Part shown: piece after piece, positions 37,782-46,430 of the stretch
How the letters are laid out: the number at the start of each line of letters is the position of its first letter
Numbering within the stretch: position 1 is the stretch's first letter
From: Streptomyces jumonjinensis
GTDB lineage: Bacteria; Actinomycetota; Actinomycetes; Streptomycetales; Streptomycetaceae
Reading direction: 5' to 3'
DNA length: 64,000 nt
NCBI RefSeq assembly: GCF_009600885.1
Contig: NZ_VCLA01000086.1
Location: 19,051 to 83,050 of the forward strand
Position numbers and translations under genes: made by a program
Notes under the pieces: model-generated
The model's database searches: none
Told to the model about the DNA's origin: nothing
Seen by the model: the letters and a program-made list of their open reading frames with translations, nothing else

Positions 37782-38411
37782 TCAGTCGCCGAGCGTCCCG
37801 GGGGCGGCAGTGGCGCCGCTGTCGTCGAGCCGGTAGGAGAGCCGGTCGACCACCTCCACCACACCGTCGACGCTCTCACAGAGCCGTACGAAGACGGGCA
37901 GCAGGGATCTGCGCTCCACCGTGCCGCTGAGGGTCACCCTGCCGTCGGACACGTCCACGGTCAGCGCGGACGGCGCGAGCCCCAGAGTCTGGGTGAGCAC
38001 ATCCTCCAGGATCTCCTCCTGGATCGCCCGGTCCCTGCGCAGAAAGAGCTGGAGCAGATCGCTGCGGCTGATCACCCCGGTGAGCCGGCCCGAGCCGTCC
38101 ACCACCGGCAGCCGTTTGATCCGGTGCTCCTCCATCACCCGGGCCGCCCGGATCGCGCTCCACTGGGGCTGCGCCACGATGGCCGGGCTGGACATCAGCC
38201 CCTCGGCGGTGCTCGCGGTCGTCCGGGACGTGTGCCGGCGGAGCAGATCCGCCTCCGACACGACCCCGACCGGCCGCTCGTCCTCGTCGATCACGGGCAC
38301 GGCCGTGATGCCGTACTCGTCGAGCAGGCGCGCGATCTCCTTGAACGCGGTCCCGCGCTGGACGCTCACCGCGGTGGGCGTCATCAGGTCGGCGACCCTG
38401 CGGTGCCTCAT
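37782..38411 (-). CDS. CBS-domain pair and BON domain protein
   Basis: A 209-residue cytoplasmic protein. Two CBS motifs (VADLMTPTAVSVQRGTAFKEIA to VVSEADLLRR, and LMSSPAIVAQPQ to GVISRSDLLQLFL) form a Bateman module that usually binds adenosyl ligands. A C-terminal BON domain (~135-200) has LTVDVSDGRVTLSGTVERRS. Such proteins are common stress-response regulators in actinobacteria. The ligand and target are unknown. Confidence 0.88.
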   Translation of the reverse strand: MRHRRVADLMTPTAVSVQRGTAFKEIARLLDEYGITAVPVIDEDERPVGVVSEADLLRRHTSRTTASTAEGLMSSPAIVAQPQWSAIRAARVMEEHRIKRLPVVDGSGRLTGVISRSDLLQLFLRRDRAIQEEILEDVLTQTLGLAPSALTVDVSDGRVTLSGTVERRSLLPVFVRLCESVDGVVEVVDRLSYRLDDSGATAAPGTLGD

Positions 38412-38799
38412 GGTTCGCCAGCCCCTTCCGAAAGCACTGATAGAGCTGATCGACTCTTGATCCGATCACCAGGGTGGTACGCGCACCACACCTCCGGACA
38501 GGGACCTTAGGCCCCTTTTGGGGGCGCCCGCCGTCTTGCCCGGACCGTGTTCCCGGGAAATCACCGGTCCCGGCGTGCGCGGGGGTGCGGCGGTGCGGTG
38601 TGCGTCGGCGTCCGTACGGGCTCGACGGCGAGCGGTCACGCCGGAGCGTCCGGAAGCGAGGCGAGGCGAGGCAAGGCCGGGCAGGGCGAGGCAAGGCGAT
38701 GCGATGCGAGAGGGGCCGGGGCGGCGGTGTGCGCGCGGCGGGGCCCGGACGGAGCTGGACGGTCCCCGCGCTCTTTACGGGAGCCCGGGGACCGTCCGT
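38412..38799. other. 388-bp intergenic region with low-complexity gaggcaaggc tract
   Basis: No supported gene. From ~38655 to ~38710 there is a gaggcgaggcaaggc-type tract of 5-10-bp imperfect repeats. The promoter of the CBS gene is expected near 38420-38500, and a strong hairpin for the leftward glycosyltransferase operon lies at 38757-38797. Confidence 0.6.
38757..38797 (-). terminator. hairpin terminator of the leftward glycosyltransferase operon
   Basis: GGACGGTCCCCG pairs perfectly with CGGGGACCGTCC. It begins three bases beyond the stop at 38800. Confidence 0.85.
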
Positions 38800-40242
38800 T
38801 CAGCGTAGAGCCGCTCGCTTCAGGCGGCGAGCCCCGCGCACCACCTTTCTGGCCGCAGCGCCCCTGGGCGCGGGCATTCCTCCGGGAAGTCCCAGCGCCG
38901 TGAGCCGCCGCCGCTTGAAGTAGCGCAGCGTACGGCCGTTGAGACCGGTGGCGAGGAACTCCTCGGCCGCGTCTCGCAGATCCGCTCTGATCCTCGGCTG
39001 CATGGCGAAGCCGACCGCCTTCACCAGCCCGTGCAGCGCGGTACGGTCCAGCACCGGCTCCGGCCCGGCCGGTCCGGCCGACCCGTCTCTGTCCGACCCG
39101 TCCCCGGACAGCCCGTCCTCCGAGAGTCCCGGAATCACCGCGTCCACGATCGTGAGCGGAATCCGGTTGCTGTTCTGGTACGGCGTCAGCCGGTCGAGCA
39201 GCGGCTCCGTCCCGACGCGCGCCGCCGGAATGCCGAAGAACGTGCTCGCGGTCAGCAGCGCGGTCGAGAAACAGCCCACCACCAGCGAGGGCCGCAGCCG
39301 CCGGTACACCACCTCCGCGAGCAGGGGCCGTTCCAGTACGGTCAGCTCCGCACCGAGCGCAGCGGCCTCCCGCTCCAGGGCCCGGGTCCAGGACGCCGGG
39401 GCCGTCGGATGGGGTTTGAAGACGATACGGCGATGCCCCCGGGCGACCGCCGCGCGCACCATCCGGACATGGAGGTCCTCCTCTTCCTCCGGGGTGAGGA
39501 TGTCCAGCGCCGCCAGATACTGGCCCAGCAGCAGCGCCGCGCCCTCCCCGCGGCCGAGGGACTCCCCGGAGGGCTCCCCGGCGGATTCCCCGAAGGGCCC
39601 CACCGAGTCCACCGAGTCCACCGACTCCCCCTCCGCCGCCGCGTCCGACAGTTCCGCGATCACCTTGACGAACGCCTCCGCCGGCACCACCAGCGGCTCG
39701 GCCCCGAACTCCGCCAGCAGCAGCGGTTCCAGCCCCGGCACCAGATCCAGATGGAGCAGCCTGCGCACCCGCTCGCCCACCAGCGGATCGATCGCGTCGC
39801 GGGTCGGCCCGTAACTCATCAGCCCGTCCGCGTACACATCCAGCGCCGCGTCCGGGAACAGCCGGGCGATCGAGAGCGCCGGGGTGACCTGGATCGACTC
39901 CACCGCCAGCTCGATCCGGTCGTCCCCCAGCCCCCACAGCAGCCGCAGATACCGCTCCCACAGGGGGATGTCGTCCCCGCGCGGCGACCAGCCGCCCGGG
40001 TGGAACGGCGCGATCGCCCCGTTCCACGACAGCACCCCGTCGAACCGCTCCCGCAGCCGCTCGAAGCCCGGCATGGTGTCCAGCGCCGGTGAGACCTCCG
40101 GGGTCTGCGCGTTGTTCGCCACCAGCAGCAGCCGGCGGTCCGCCGCCGCGAAGAGACCGCTGTCGAGCGCCGCCGCCAGGGTCGCGGCCCCGTACAGCGA
40201 GGAGGCGTAGAAGATCTGCGTGGTCCGTGCGCGCGTGGTCAT
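38800..40242 (-). CDS. alpha-2,8-polysialyltransferase-family protein
   Basis: A 480-residue cytoplasmic glycosyltransferase related to bacterial polysialyltransferases. Visible hallmarks are TQIFYASSLYGAATL at the N-terminus, VYADGLMSYGPT near residue 145, VFKPHPTAPASW with the HP motif near 275, and VVGCFSTALLTAS near 320. It is expected to polymerise CMP-activated nonulosonic acid. Two Ser/Asp/Glu-rich inserts (SVDSVDSVGPFGES and SEDGLSGDGSDRDG) interrupt the fold. Its start overlaps the stop of the upstream GT2 gene by four bases. Together with the CMP-nonulosonate genes nearby it suggests synthesis of a teichulosonic-acid-type wall polymer, as described for S. coelicolor. Confidence 0.82.
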   Translation of the reverse strand: MTTRARTTQIFYASSLYGAATLAAALDSGLFAAADRRLLLVANNAQTPEVSPALDTMPGFERLRERFDGVLSWNGAIAPFHPGGWSPRGDDIPLWERYLRLLWGLGDDRIELAVESIQVTPALSIARLFPDAALDVYADGLMSYGPTRDAIDPLVGERVRRLLHLDLVPGLEPLLLAEFGAEPLVVPAEAFVKVIAELSDAAAEGESVDSVDSVGPFGESAGEPSGESLGRGEGAALLLGQYLAALDILTPEEEEDLHVRMVRAAVARGHRRIVFKPHPTAPASWTRALEREAAALGAELTVLERPLLAEVVYRRLRPSLVVGCFSTALLTASTFFGIPAARVGTEPLLDRLTPYQNSNRIPLTIVDAVIPGLSEDGLSGDGSDRDGSAGPAGPEPVLDRTALHGLVKAVGFAMQPRIRADLRDAAEEFLATGLNGRTLRYFKRRRLTALGLPGGMPAPRGAAARKVVRGARRLKRAALR

Positions 40243-41225
40243 CGGGCCGTGGCCTCCCGGGCCGTCAGGGAGTGCCGACGGCGGAGTCTGCGCAGCCGCA
40301 GCGCCCGTTCGGAGTCCAGCGCATCGAGTACGTCGTTCAGCACGCCCTGCGGCATCCGCCGCAGAGCCGCCGCACTGAGCGTCCGCAATTCACGGGCCAC
40401 CGCCGGTTCGAATCGCTCCACCGAACCCAGATGGTGGGCGATGACGGCGCAGTAGGTCCGTACCGCTTTCGGCAGCAGCCGTGCCGATTCATGGTCGGCG
40501 GCAGTTTCCGCCAGCACCTGATCGAATGCGGGGATGAAATCGAGCTGTCGGATATCGCCGATCTGGGTCAGCGACGAGGCGACTCCGCGCCGGTAGAAGA
40601 CTCCGAGTTCGCCGATCACCGCACATGAATCGGCGTCCCGGTGCAGCCGCCAGATCCACGGCCGGTCCTCCGCCGTCCGCAGCCCGTCCGTGAAGCGCAG
40701 CAGCCCCCGCTCCAGCAGCCGCCGGTGGTACATCCCGGCCCAGGCGAAGGGGTAGTCCACCGCGGTCGCCCGGTCGGCGGGCAGGATCACCTCACGCGGG
40801 CTGAGCACCTCCCCGCGCCGGCCCACCGGCACCCGGCGGACCGTGCGGGATCTGGCCGTGCACTGCACATGGTCGGTGCGGACGAAATCGCAGCCCAGCT
40901 CCTCCAGCGCGGCGAGCAGCCGCTCGAAATGGCCCGGGGCGAGCCAGTCGTCGCCGTCGAGAAAGGCGATGTACCGGCCCCGCGCCGCGTCGAGACCGGT
41001 GTTGCGGGCGGTCGCGAGCCCGCCGTTCCGCTCCCGCGCGATCAGCCGGGCGCCCGGTATCCCGGGCGCCGCGCGCTCCAGGATCTCCCGGGTGCCGTCC
41101 GTCGAACAGTCGTCGACCAGCAGGAATTCAAAATCGCCCCGGGTATTTCGCCGAAGACTTCGCAGGGTGTCGGGCGCATATGTCCGTACGTTGTAGAACG
41201 GCACGATGACGGAGAGCTTGACCAC
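40239..41225 (-). CDS. GT2-family glycosyltransferase
   Basis: A 328-residue GT-A enzyme: KLSVIVPFYNV at the start, LLVDDCSTDGT (nucleotide binding), NGGLATARNTGLDAARG, and the metal-binding FLDGDDWLAPGHF near residue 95, with EDRPWIWRLH as the likely catalytic base region. The GTG at 41225 directly before VKLSVIVPFYN is preferred; an ATG at 41258 adds eleven residues. The sugar donor is unknown. It is the first gene of a two-gene leftward operon. Confidence 0.88.
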   Translation of the reverse strand: MVKLSVIVPFYNVRTYAPDTLRSLRRNTRGDFEFLLVDDCSTDGTREILERAAPGIPGARLIARERNGGLATARNTGLDAARGRYIAFLDGDDWLAPGHFERLLAALEELGCDFVRTDHVQCTARSRTVRRVPVGRRGEVLSPREVILPADRATAVDYPFAWAGMYHRRLLERGLLRFTDGLRTAEDRPWIWRLHRDADSCAVIGELGVFYRRGVASSLTQIGDIRQLDFIPAFDQVLAETAADHESARLLPKAVRTYCAVIAHHLGSVERFEPAVARELRTLSAAALRRMPQGVLNDVLDALDSERALRLRRLRRRHSLTAREATAR

Positions 41226-41258
41226 CCCGGTGAGATTAGTCCGCAGCCCGGCCCGCAT

Positions 41259-41412
41259 TCCTGCCGTGAGCCGGACAACAGGTGAACGGAGAGCGGCGAA
41301 CGGGTTCGCCTTTCCCCGTCCCGGCCGCTTTCCCCGTCCGTAGGCGCGCTGTTAACCAGCTGTTGCCATCGCGTTGGGCCATGAAACGGAATCCCTTCCT
41401 AACGTCCGGGAT
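41259..41412. promoter_or_regulatory. divergent promoter region of the wall-polymer operons
   Basis: About 150 bp of AT-richer DNA between the leftward GT2 operon and the rightward neuA/neuB operon. A TAACGT hexamer (41400-41405) lies eight bases before the rightward GTG, consistent with a leaderless start. No palindromic operator is obvious. Confidence 0.45.
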
Positions 41413-42843
41413 GTGCCATCACCTACCAGCGAGGCCGTACGCGTCGCCGTACTCGCCGACTCCGACACCCGGTGGAAATGGGGCGCGCTCACCGCCCGCC
41501 GCATCGCCCCCGGCCCGCTCCGGCTGACCGGCTTCCTGCTGCGCGGACGCGCCACCCCCACGGCCCGTCAGCTCGCCGAGACCGGGGCGGAGGCGGACGA
41601 GATCCATGAGGTGACCGGCGGCGAGTTCCTCCGGCGCGTGGCCGGGGACGGCGACGGCAGCGCCCCGTTCGCGGCTGGGGACGGCGACGGCAGCGCTCCG
41701 TTCGCGGCTGGGGACGGCGCCGACGACACCCCGTTCGACGTGATCGTCCTCGCTCTCGTCGGCGGCGGCGTCCAGGCCATGCTGCACGGGCTCGCCGCGC
41801 TCGGCCCCGGCCGCCGCCCCGACCGCTGCTCCGGCCGTCGCCCCGGCCGCCGCCCCGTCATCGTCACCGGCTATGTCGGCGTCGTCTACGAGAAGCTCGC
41901 CGATGGTCTGCTGCTGCGGCACGGCGCGGACATCGTCCTCGCCAACTCCCGTCATGACGCGGACCGTTTCCGCGCGGTGTACGAAGGCGTCGGAGCCGAC
42001 CCGGCGGGCGTCGTGGAGGCCGCGCTGCCCTTCCTCGGCGGCACGCCGTACCGGCCCGAGGCCGGGCGCGACACCCTGGTCTTCGCCGCCCAGCCGTCCG
42101 TGCCCGCCACCCGCGCCGACCGGCTGTATCTGCTGCGCCGGCTCGCCGGGCACGCCCGGCTCCACCCCCGCCGGGAGGTGCTGCTCAAGCTGCGCTCCAG
42201 GCCCGGGGAGCACACCACCCACCTCGAAGAACTCCCGTACCAGCGGCTCGCCGAGCGGCTCCCCGGCGGCGTCCCGCCCAACCTCCGGCTGGTGTACGGG
42301 CATATGGGCGAGGTCCTCGACCGCGCCGATCTGCTGATCACCGTCTCGTCCACGGCGGCGCTGGAGTCACTGCACCGGGGCATCCCGACCGCCGTCCTCA
42401 CCGACCTCGGCGTCCGTGAGGCCCTCGGCAACCATCACTTCCTCGGCTCCGGGCTGCTGACCTCCTTCGACCGTATCGACGCCGGACACCGGCCGGCCCC
42501 CGACCCGTACTGGCTGGCCGGACAGGGTGTGGCGGCGGACGGGAGATACGAGACGGCCTTCGACACGGCGCGGACACGGGTCGCCGAACTGCTGGCGCGG
42601 GACGAACTGCCTCCCATAGCCCCGTACTACACGCCCGTCAGCGCCCCCGGCTATCTGCCCGGACTGCTCGCGCGCCACCATCTCGCCCCCGACGGCACCC
42701 CGCTGGCGGGCGGTGCGCGGAAGGCGGAGCCCGGCGGTGTACGGGGCGTGGTGCGCGGCGCCGTACGGGGCGCGGCGCGCGGGGCGTACCGGCAGGGCGT
42801 CCAGCGGGTGGCCCCCGTGATCCGGCGGATGGGCGAGCTGTGA
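41413..42843 (+). CDS. DUF6716-like putative glycosyltransferase
   Basis: A 476-residue GT-B-like protein. It begins VPSPTSEAVRVAVLADSDTRWKWGALTARRI, a typical family opening. The central part has VIVTGYVGVVYEKLADGLLLRHGADIVLANSRHD, and the C-terminal half has DLLITVSSTAALESLHRGIPTAVLTD, a donor-binding-type loop. The start is GTG 41413 because the family N-terminus begins there, although the frame opens at TTG 41374. An in-frame 11-residue repeat (AGDGDGSAPFA) lies near residues 77-110. It probably adds or modifies sugars in the nonulosonate polymer. Confidence 0.75.
   Translation: MPSPTSEAVRVAVLADSDTRWKWGALTARRIAPGPLRLTGFLLRGRATPTARQLAETGAEADEIHEVTGGEFLRRVAGDGDGSAPFAAGDGDGSAPFAAGDGADDTPFDVIVLALVGGGVQAMLHGLAALGPGRRPDRCSGRRPGRRPVIVTGYVGVVYEKLADGLLLRHGADIVLANSRHDADRFRAVYEGVGADPAGVVEAALPFLGGTPYRPEAGRDTLVFAAQPSVPATRADRLYLLRRLAGHARLHPRREVLLKLRSRPGEHTTHLEELPYQRLAERLPGGVPPNLRLVYGHMGEVLDRADLLITVSSTAALESLHRGIPTAVLTDLGVREALGNHHFLGSGLLTSFDRIDAGHRPAPDPYWLAGQGVAADGRYETAFDTARTRVAELLARDELPPIAPYYTPVSAPGYLPGLLARHHLAPDGTPLAGGARKAEPGGVRGVVRGAVRGAARGAYRQGVQRVAPVIRRMGEL
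41641..41742 (+). repeat. 33-bp in-frame repeat in the DUF6716-like gene
   Basis: Two nearly identical 33-bp units and a diverged third encode AGDGDGSAPFA, AGDGDGSAPFA and AGDGADDTPFD. Confidence 0.88.
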
Positions 42844-42923
42844 GCACGGGCGCGCCGAGCGCGCACACCGGACCAGACGACGCGAACGACGCGAACGACG
42901 CGAACGACTCAGGAGAGCAGCCG

Positions 42924-44351
42924 ATGACCGTCCTCGCCGTGATACCCGCCCGGGGCGGTTCCCGGGGCGTCCCGGGGAAGAACCTCGCGCCCGTGGGCGG
43001 GGTGCCGCTGGTGGCCCGTGCCGTACGGGAGTCCCTCGCCGCCCCGCTCGTCACCGATGTCGTGGTCTCCACGGACGACCCGGGCATCGCGGCGGCGGCC
43101 CGGAGCGCGGGCGCGCGGGTCGTCGTCAGGCCCGTGGAGATCGCGGGTGACACGGCGTCGAGCGAGACGGCGGTGCTGCACGCCATGGACGCCTTCGAGG
43201 CGCTGAGCGGCGAGCGGGTACGGGCGGTGCTGCTGGTGCAGTGCACCAGCCCGTTCCTCACCCGGGACGATGTGCAGGGCGTCGCCGCCGCCGTCGTCGC
43301 GGACGGCGCGGACAGCGCGGTGACCGTGGCGCCGTTCCACGGGTTCGTCTGGCGCGAGGGCGAGGGCGAGGGCGAGGGCGAGGGCGAGGGCGAGGGCGAG
43401 CGCGAGGGCGGGCGCGACGGCCAAGGCGAGCGCGAGGGCGACGGCCAAGGCGGGCGTGACGGCGAGCGCGAGGGACCGGCGGTGGTCGGCAGCCCCGCAC
43501 AGCCCCCCGCGCCCGCCCGCGCCACGCCCCCTCCCGGACGCGGCGTCAACCACGATCCCGCCGTCCGCCCTCGCCGCCAGGACCGGCCGCTGGACTTCCT
43601 GGAGACCGGGGCCGCGTACGCCATGGACGCCGCGGGCTTCCGTACGGCCCGGCACCGCTTCTTCGGCCGCACCGCTCTCGTACCCGCCGACCCCGCCCGG
43701 GTCCTCGAAGTGGACGACCACCACGATCTGGCCCGCGCCCGCGCGCTCGCCCCCCTGCTCGACGACGCGAACCATCCGGCGGCAGCGGCAGCGGCCGGGG
43801 GAGGTCTGCCCCGGCTCGACGACATCGACGCCGTCGTCCTCGACTTCGACGGCACCCAGACCGACGACCGCGTCCATATCGACGCGGACGGCCGCGAGAC
43901 CGTCTCGGTCCACCGCGGCGACGGCCTCGGCATCGACCGGCTGCGCACCGCGGGCCTCCCCCTGCTGATTCTGTCCAGCGAGCGGAACCCGGTGGTCGCC
44001 GCCCGCGCCCGCAAACTCCGGCTCCCCGTGCTGCACGGCATCGACCGCAAGGACCTCGCGCTCAAGGAGTGGTGCGAGGAGCGGGGGATCGACCCGCAGC
44101 GGGTGCTCTACGCCGGCAACGACGTCAACGACCTGCCGTGCTTCGGCCTCGTCGGCTGGCCCGTCGCCGTCGCGAACGCCCATGACCCGGTACGGGCGGC
44201 GGCCCGTGCGGTCACCGCCGCCCGGGGCGGCGAGGGCGCGATCCGCGAGATCGCCTCCTGGCTCCTCGGCCCGGAGCTCACTCCCCACCACCGGCCGGGG
44301 CCCGGGGCCCCGGCCGCCGACCAGTCCCAGCACACCACCCCCGCACAGTGA
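42924..44351 (+). CDS. neuA: CMP-nonulosonate synthetase fused to a HAD phosphatase
   Basis: A 475-residue bifunctional protein. The N-terminal cytidylyltransferase has IPARGGSRGVPGKNLAPVGG (residues ~6-25), STDDPGIA, QCTSPFL and, after an insert, VNHDPAVRPRRQD and FLETGAAYAMD. The C-terminal KDO-8-phosphate-phosphatase-like HAD domain (~300-450) has DFDGTQTDDR, LSSERN, the lysine in IDRKDLALKEW, and GNDVNDLPCF. The same fusion occurs in vertebrate CMAS. It would dephosphorylate a nonulosonate 9-phosphate and activate the sugar as a CMP derivative. The ATG at 42924 is preferred for its AGGAG ribosome site; a GTG at 42840 overlapping the previous stop would add an AND-repeat leader. A ~65-residue Glu/Gly/Arg insert splits the transferase domain. 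Confidence 0.85.
   Translation: MTVLAVIPARGGSRGVPGKNLAPVGGVPLVARAVRESLAAPLVTDVVVSTDDPGIAAAARSAGARVVVRPVEIAGDTASSETAVLHAMDAFEALSGERVRAVLLVQCTSPFLTRDDVQGVAAAVVADGADSAVTVAPFHGFVWREGEGEGEGEGEGEGEREGGRDGQGEREGDGQGGRDGEREGPAVVGSPAQPPAPARATPPPGRGVNHDPAVRPRRQDRPLDFLETGAAYAMDAAGFRTARHRFFGRTALVPADPARVLEVDDHHDLARARALAPLLDDANHPAAAAAAGGGLPRLDDIDAVVLDFDGTQTDDRVHIDADGRETVSVHRGDGLGIDRLRTAGLPLLILSSERNPVVAARARKLRLPVLHGIDRKDLALKEWCEERGIDPQRVLYAGNDVNDLPCFGLVGWPVAVANAHDPVRAAARAVTAARGGEGAIREIASWLLGPELTPHHRPGPGAPAADQSQHTTPAQ
43356..43397 (+). repeat. hexanucleotide microsatellite in neuA
   Basis: Seven perfect copies of GAGGGC, then imperfect gagcgc/gacggc/caaggc units to about 43475. In frame they encode (EG)7 followed by EREGGRDGQG-type sequence. 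Copy-number change by slippage would keep the frame. Confidence 0.92.
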
Positions 44352-44361
44352 GGAACCACCC

Positions 44362-45285
44362 ATGAGCACGTCCCTCCTCCGTACCCTCGGCGCCAGGACC
44401 GCCGGGCCGGGCTGCCCCGTCTATGTCACGGGTGAGATCGGCATCAACCACAACGGCGATCTGGAGAAAGCCTTCGCCCTCATCGACGCCGCCGCCGAAG
44501 CGGGCTGCGACGCGGTCAAGTTCCAGAAGCGCACCCCGGAGATCTGCACCCCGCGCGACCAGTGGGACATCGAGCGCGACACCCCCTGGGGCCGGATGAC
44601 CTACATCGACTACCGGCACCGGGTCGAGTTCGGCGAGGAGGAGTACCGCCGGATCGACGAGCACTGCGCGCGGCGCGGCATCGACTGGTTCGCCTCCCCC
44701 TGGGACACCGAGGCCGTCGCCTTCCTGGAGAAGTTCGACGTTCCCGCGCACAAGGTGGCCTCCGCGTCGCTCACCGACGACGAACTGCTGCGCGCCCTGC
44801 GCGCCACCGGCCGGACGGTCATCCTCTCCACCGGAATGTCGACGCCCCGTCAGATCCGGCACGCGGTCGAGGTCCTCGGCAGCGACAACATCATCCTGTG
44901 CCACGCCACCTCGACCTACCCGGCGAAGGCGGAGGAGCTGAACCTCAAGGTGATCCGCACCCTCCAGAGCGAGTACCCGAACGTCCCGATCGGCTACTCC
45001 GGCCATGAGACCGGCCTCCAGACGACCCTGGCCGCCGTCGCGCTCGGCGCGGCCTTCGTGGAGCGCCACATCACGCTCGACCGGGCGATGTGGGGCTCCG
45101 ACCAGGCGGCCTCGGTCGAGCCGGGCGGCCTCCAGCGGCTGGTCCGCGACATCCGCACCATCGAGGCCGCCCTCGGCGACGGGGTGAAGAAGGTCTACGA
45201 CTCGGAGCGCGCGCCGATGAAGAAGCTCCGCCGGGTCGCGGGCGTGGTCGCGGAGGCGGACGACCGCCGGCCCGTGGCCGTCTGA
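44362..45285 (+). CDS. neuB: N-acetylneuraminate/Kdn-9-phosphate synthase family protein
   Basis: A 307-residue TIM-barrel synthase that condenses phosphoenolpyruvate with a six-carbon (amino) sugar or its phosphate to form a nonulosonic acid. Signatures are YVTGEIGINHNGDLEKAFALI, CDAVKFQKRTPE, IDWFASPWDTEAV, VASASLTDDELL, STGMST, CHATSTYP and IGYSGHETG, with FVERHITLDRAMWGSDQ. The C-terminal SAF (antifreeze-like) domain of classical NeuB is absent; the protein ends soon after the barrel. The ATG at 44362 has an AGGA ribosome site eight bases upstream. By analogy with S. coelicolor the product may be Kdn. Confidence 0.88.
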   Translation: MSTSLLRTLGARTAGPGCPVYVTGEIGINHNGDLEKAFALIDAAAEAGCDAVKFQKRTPEICTPRDQWDIERDTPWGRMTYIDYRHRVEFGEEEYRRIDEHCARRGIDWFASPWDTEAVAFLEKFDVPAHKVASASLTDDELLRALRATGRTVILSTGMSTPRQIRHAVEVLGSDNIILCHATSTYPAKAEELNLKVIRTLQSEYPNVPIGYSGHETGLQTTLAAVALGAAFVERHITLDRAMWGSDQAASVEPGGLQRLVRDIRTIEAALGDGVKKVYDSERAPMKKLRRVAGVVAEADDRRPVAV

Positions 45286-45383
45286 CCCCGCCCCCTTTCC
45301 AGCCGTACGGCCAGGCCCTCCCCGTACGGCCGGGCCCTGGCACGGAACAGTCCGCACCCTCCCCCATCACGAGGTGAACTCCA

Positions 45384-46430
45384 GTGAATCTCGCCTTCGT
45401 CGAGAGTCCGGTCCAGCTTCTGAACGTCCTGGAGTGGGCCCATGCCCAGCCGTACGCGACCTGGACCGCGCGCGGGCCCGCGGCCGGGCTGACGATCGTG
45501 GTGCTCTCGCCCACCGACCCCATGTCACGGGGCCAGCTGCGCCGCATGGCGGAGCTGGCCCGGGACGAAGGGGCCGCCGTGCGCTGGCAGGAGGCGCGCG
45601 GCGGGGCGAGCGCGCCCCTGAAGGCGATACGCGACCTGGCGCCGATGCTGCGCCGCGCCGAGCGGGTCGTCATCGGCGACCCCTTCTCCCGCTATGTGCA
45701 GCTGCTCCTGACGCTCGTCGGCGACAAGGAGCTGACCGTGGTCGACGACGGCACCGCCACCATGGAGTTCGCGGCCCAGCTGGCGCGCGGCGAGAAGCTG
45801 GTCCGCTGGCACCGGCGCGACGCGCGCGGCCCCCGTGAGCTGCTGCTCGCGCCGGTCACCTCGCTGGCCCGCCGACGGCTGGCGCCCTCCCGCACCCGGC
45901 GCGTCGAGGTCTTCACCGCGATGCCCGTGGAGCCGCCCGAAGGCATCGTCGTCACCGCGAACACCTTCGCCTGGACCCGCTTCCGCTTCGGCCCGCCGAC
46001 GACGTTCGAGGGGGCGGATCTCGTCGGCACCTCGCTGGTGGAGACGGGGATCGTCGACCCCGGCCAGTACGCGGACGCGGTCTCGGCGCTCGCCCGCGCG
46101 CACGGTGCGCGGCGCTACTTCGCCCACCGGCGCGAGAACCCCGACAAGCTCCACCGGCTGGCGCGGGAGACCGGTCTGGAGATCGTCCGCCCGGAGCTCC
46201 CGCTGGAACTGGTGGCCCGGCGGGGCCCGATCGGCTCCACCGTGCTGAGCTTCCCCTCGACCGTGGTCCACACCCTGCCGCTGGCGCTCACGGGCGCGGG
46301 GGTCACGGTCGCGGTCTGCGAGATCGCCCCGGAGTGGCTGAGGGAGACCGCCGCGCCACGCGCCCAGGGCTTTCTGGCGGCCGTCACGGGCACCGCGCGG
46401 AATGTGCGCCGGCTGCCCGCCCCGGCTTGA
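45384..46430 (+). CDS. GT52/polysialyltransferase-superfamily glycosyltransferase-like protein
   Basis: A 348-residue protein, last gene of the neuA/neuB operon. The opening NLAFVESPVQLLNVLEWAHA, the VVDDGTATMEFA strand, the YFAHRRENPDKL basic motif and FPSTVVHTLPLAL near the C-terminus resemble the layout of GT52 sialyltransferases and polysialyltransferases (HPxE/HRRE and S-S/T motifs). The GTG start has a GAGGTGA ribosome site. Context and motif similarity support a CMP-nonulosonate-using transferase; it is not a certain assignment. Confidence 0.65.
   Translation: MNLAFVESPVQLLNVLEWAHAQPYATWTARGPAAGLTIVVLSPTDPMSRGQLRRMAELARDEGAAVRWQEARGGASAPLKAIRDLAPMLRRAERVVIGDPFSRYVQLLLTLVGDKELTVVDDGTATMEFAAQLARGEKLVRWHRRDARGPRELLLAPVTSLARRRLAPSRTRRVEVFTAMPVEPPEGIVVTANTFAWTRFRFGPPTTFEGADLVGTSLVETGIVDPGQYADAVSALARAHGARRYFAHRRENPDKLHRLARETGLEIVRPELPLELVARRGPIGSTVLSFPSTVVHTLPLALTGAGVTVAVCEIAPEWLRETAAPRAQGFLAAVTGTARNVRRLPAPA

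Noticed and set aside
41413..42843. Interpretation of this gene as UDP-GlcNAc 2-epimerase (neuC)
   Set aside because: It lacks the NeuC/WecB active-site motifs; the opening and the ITVSSTAALESLHRG loop fit the DUF6716-like glycosyltransferase group better.
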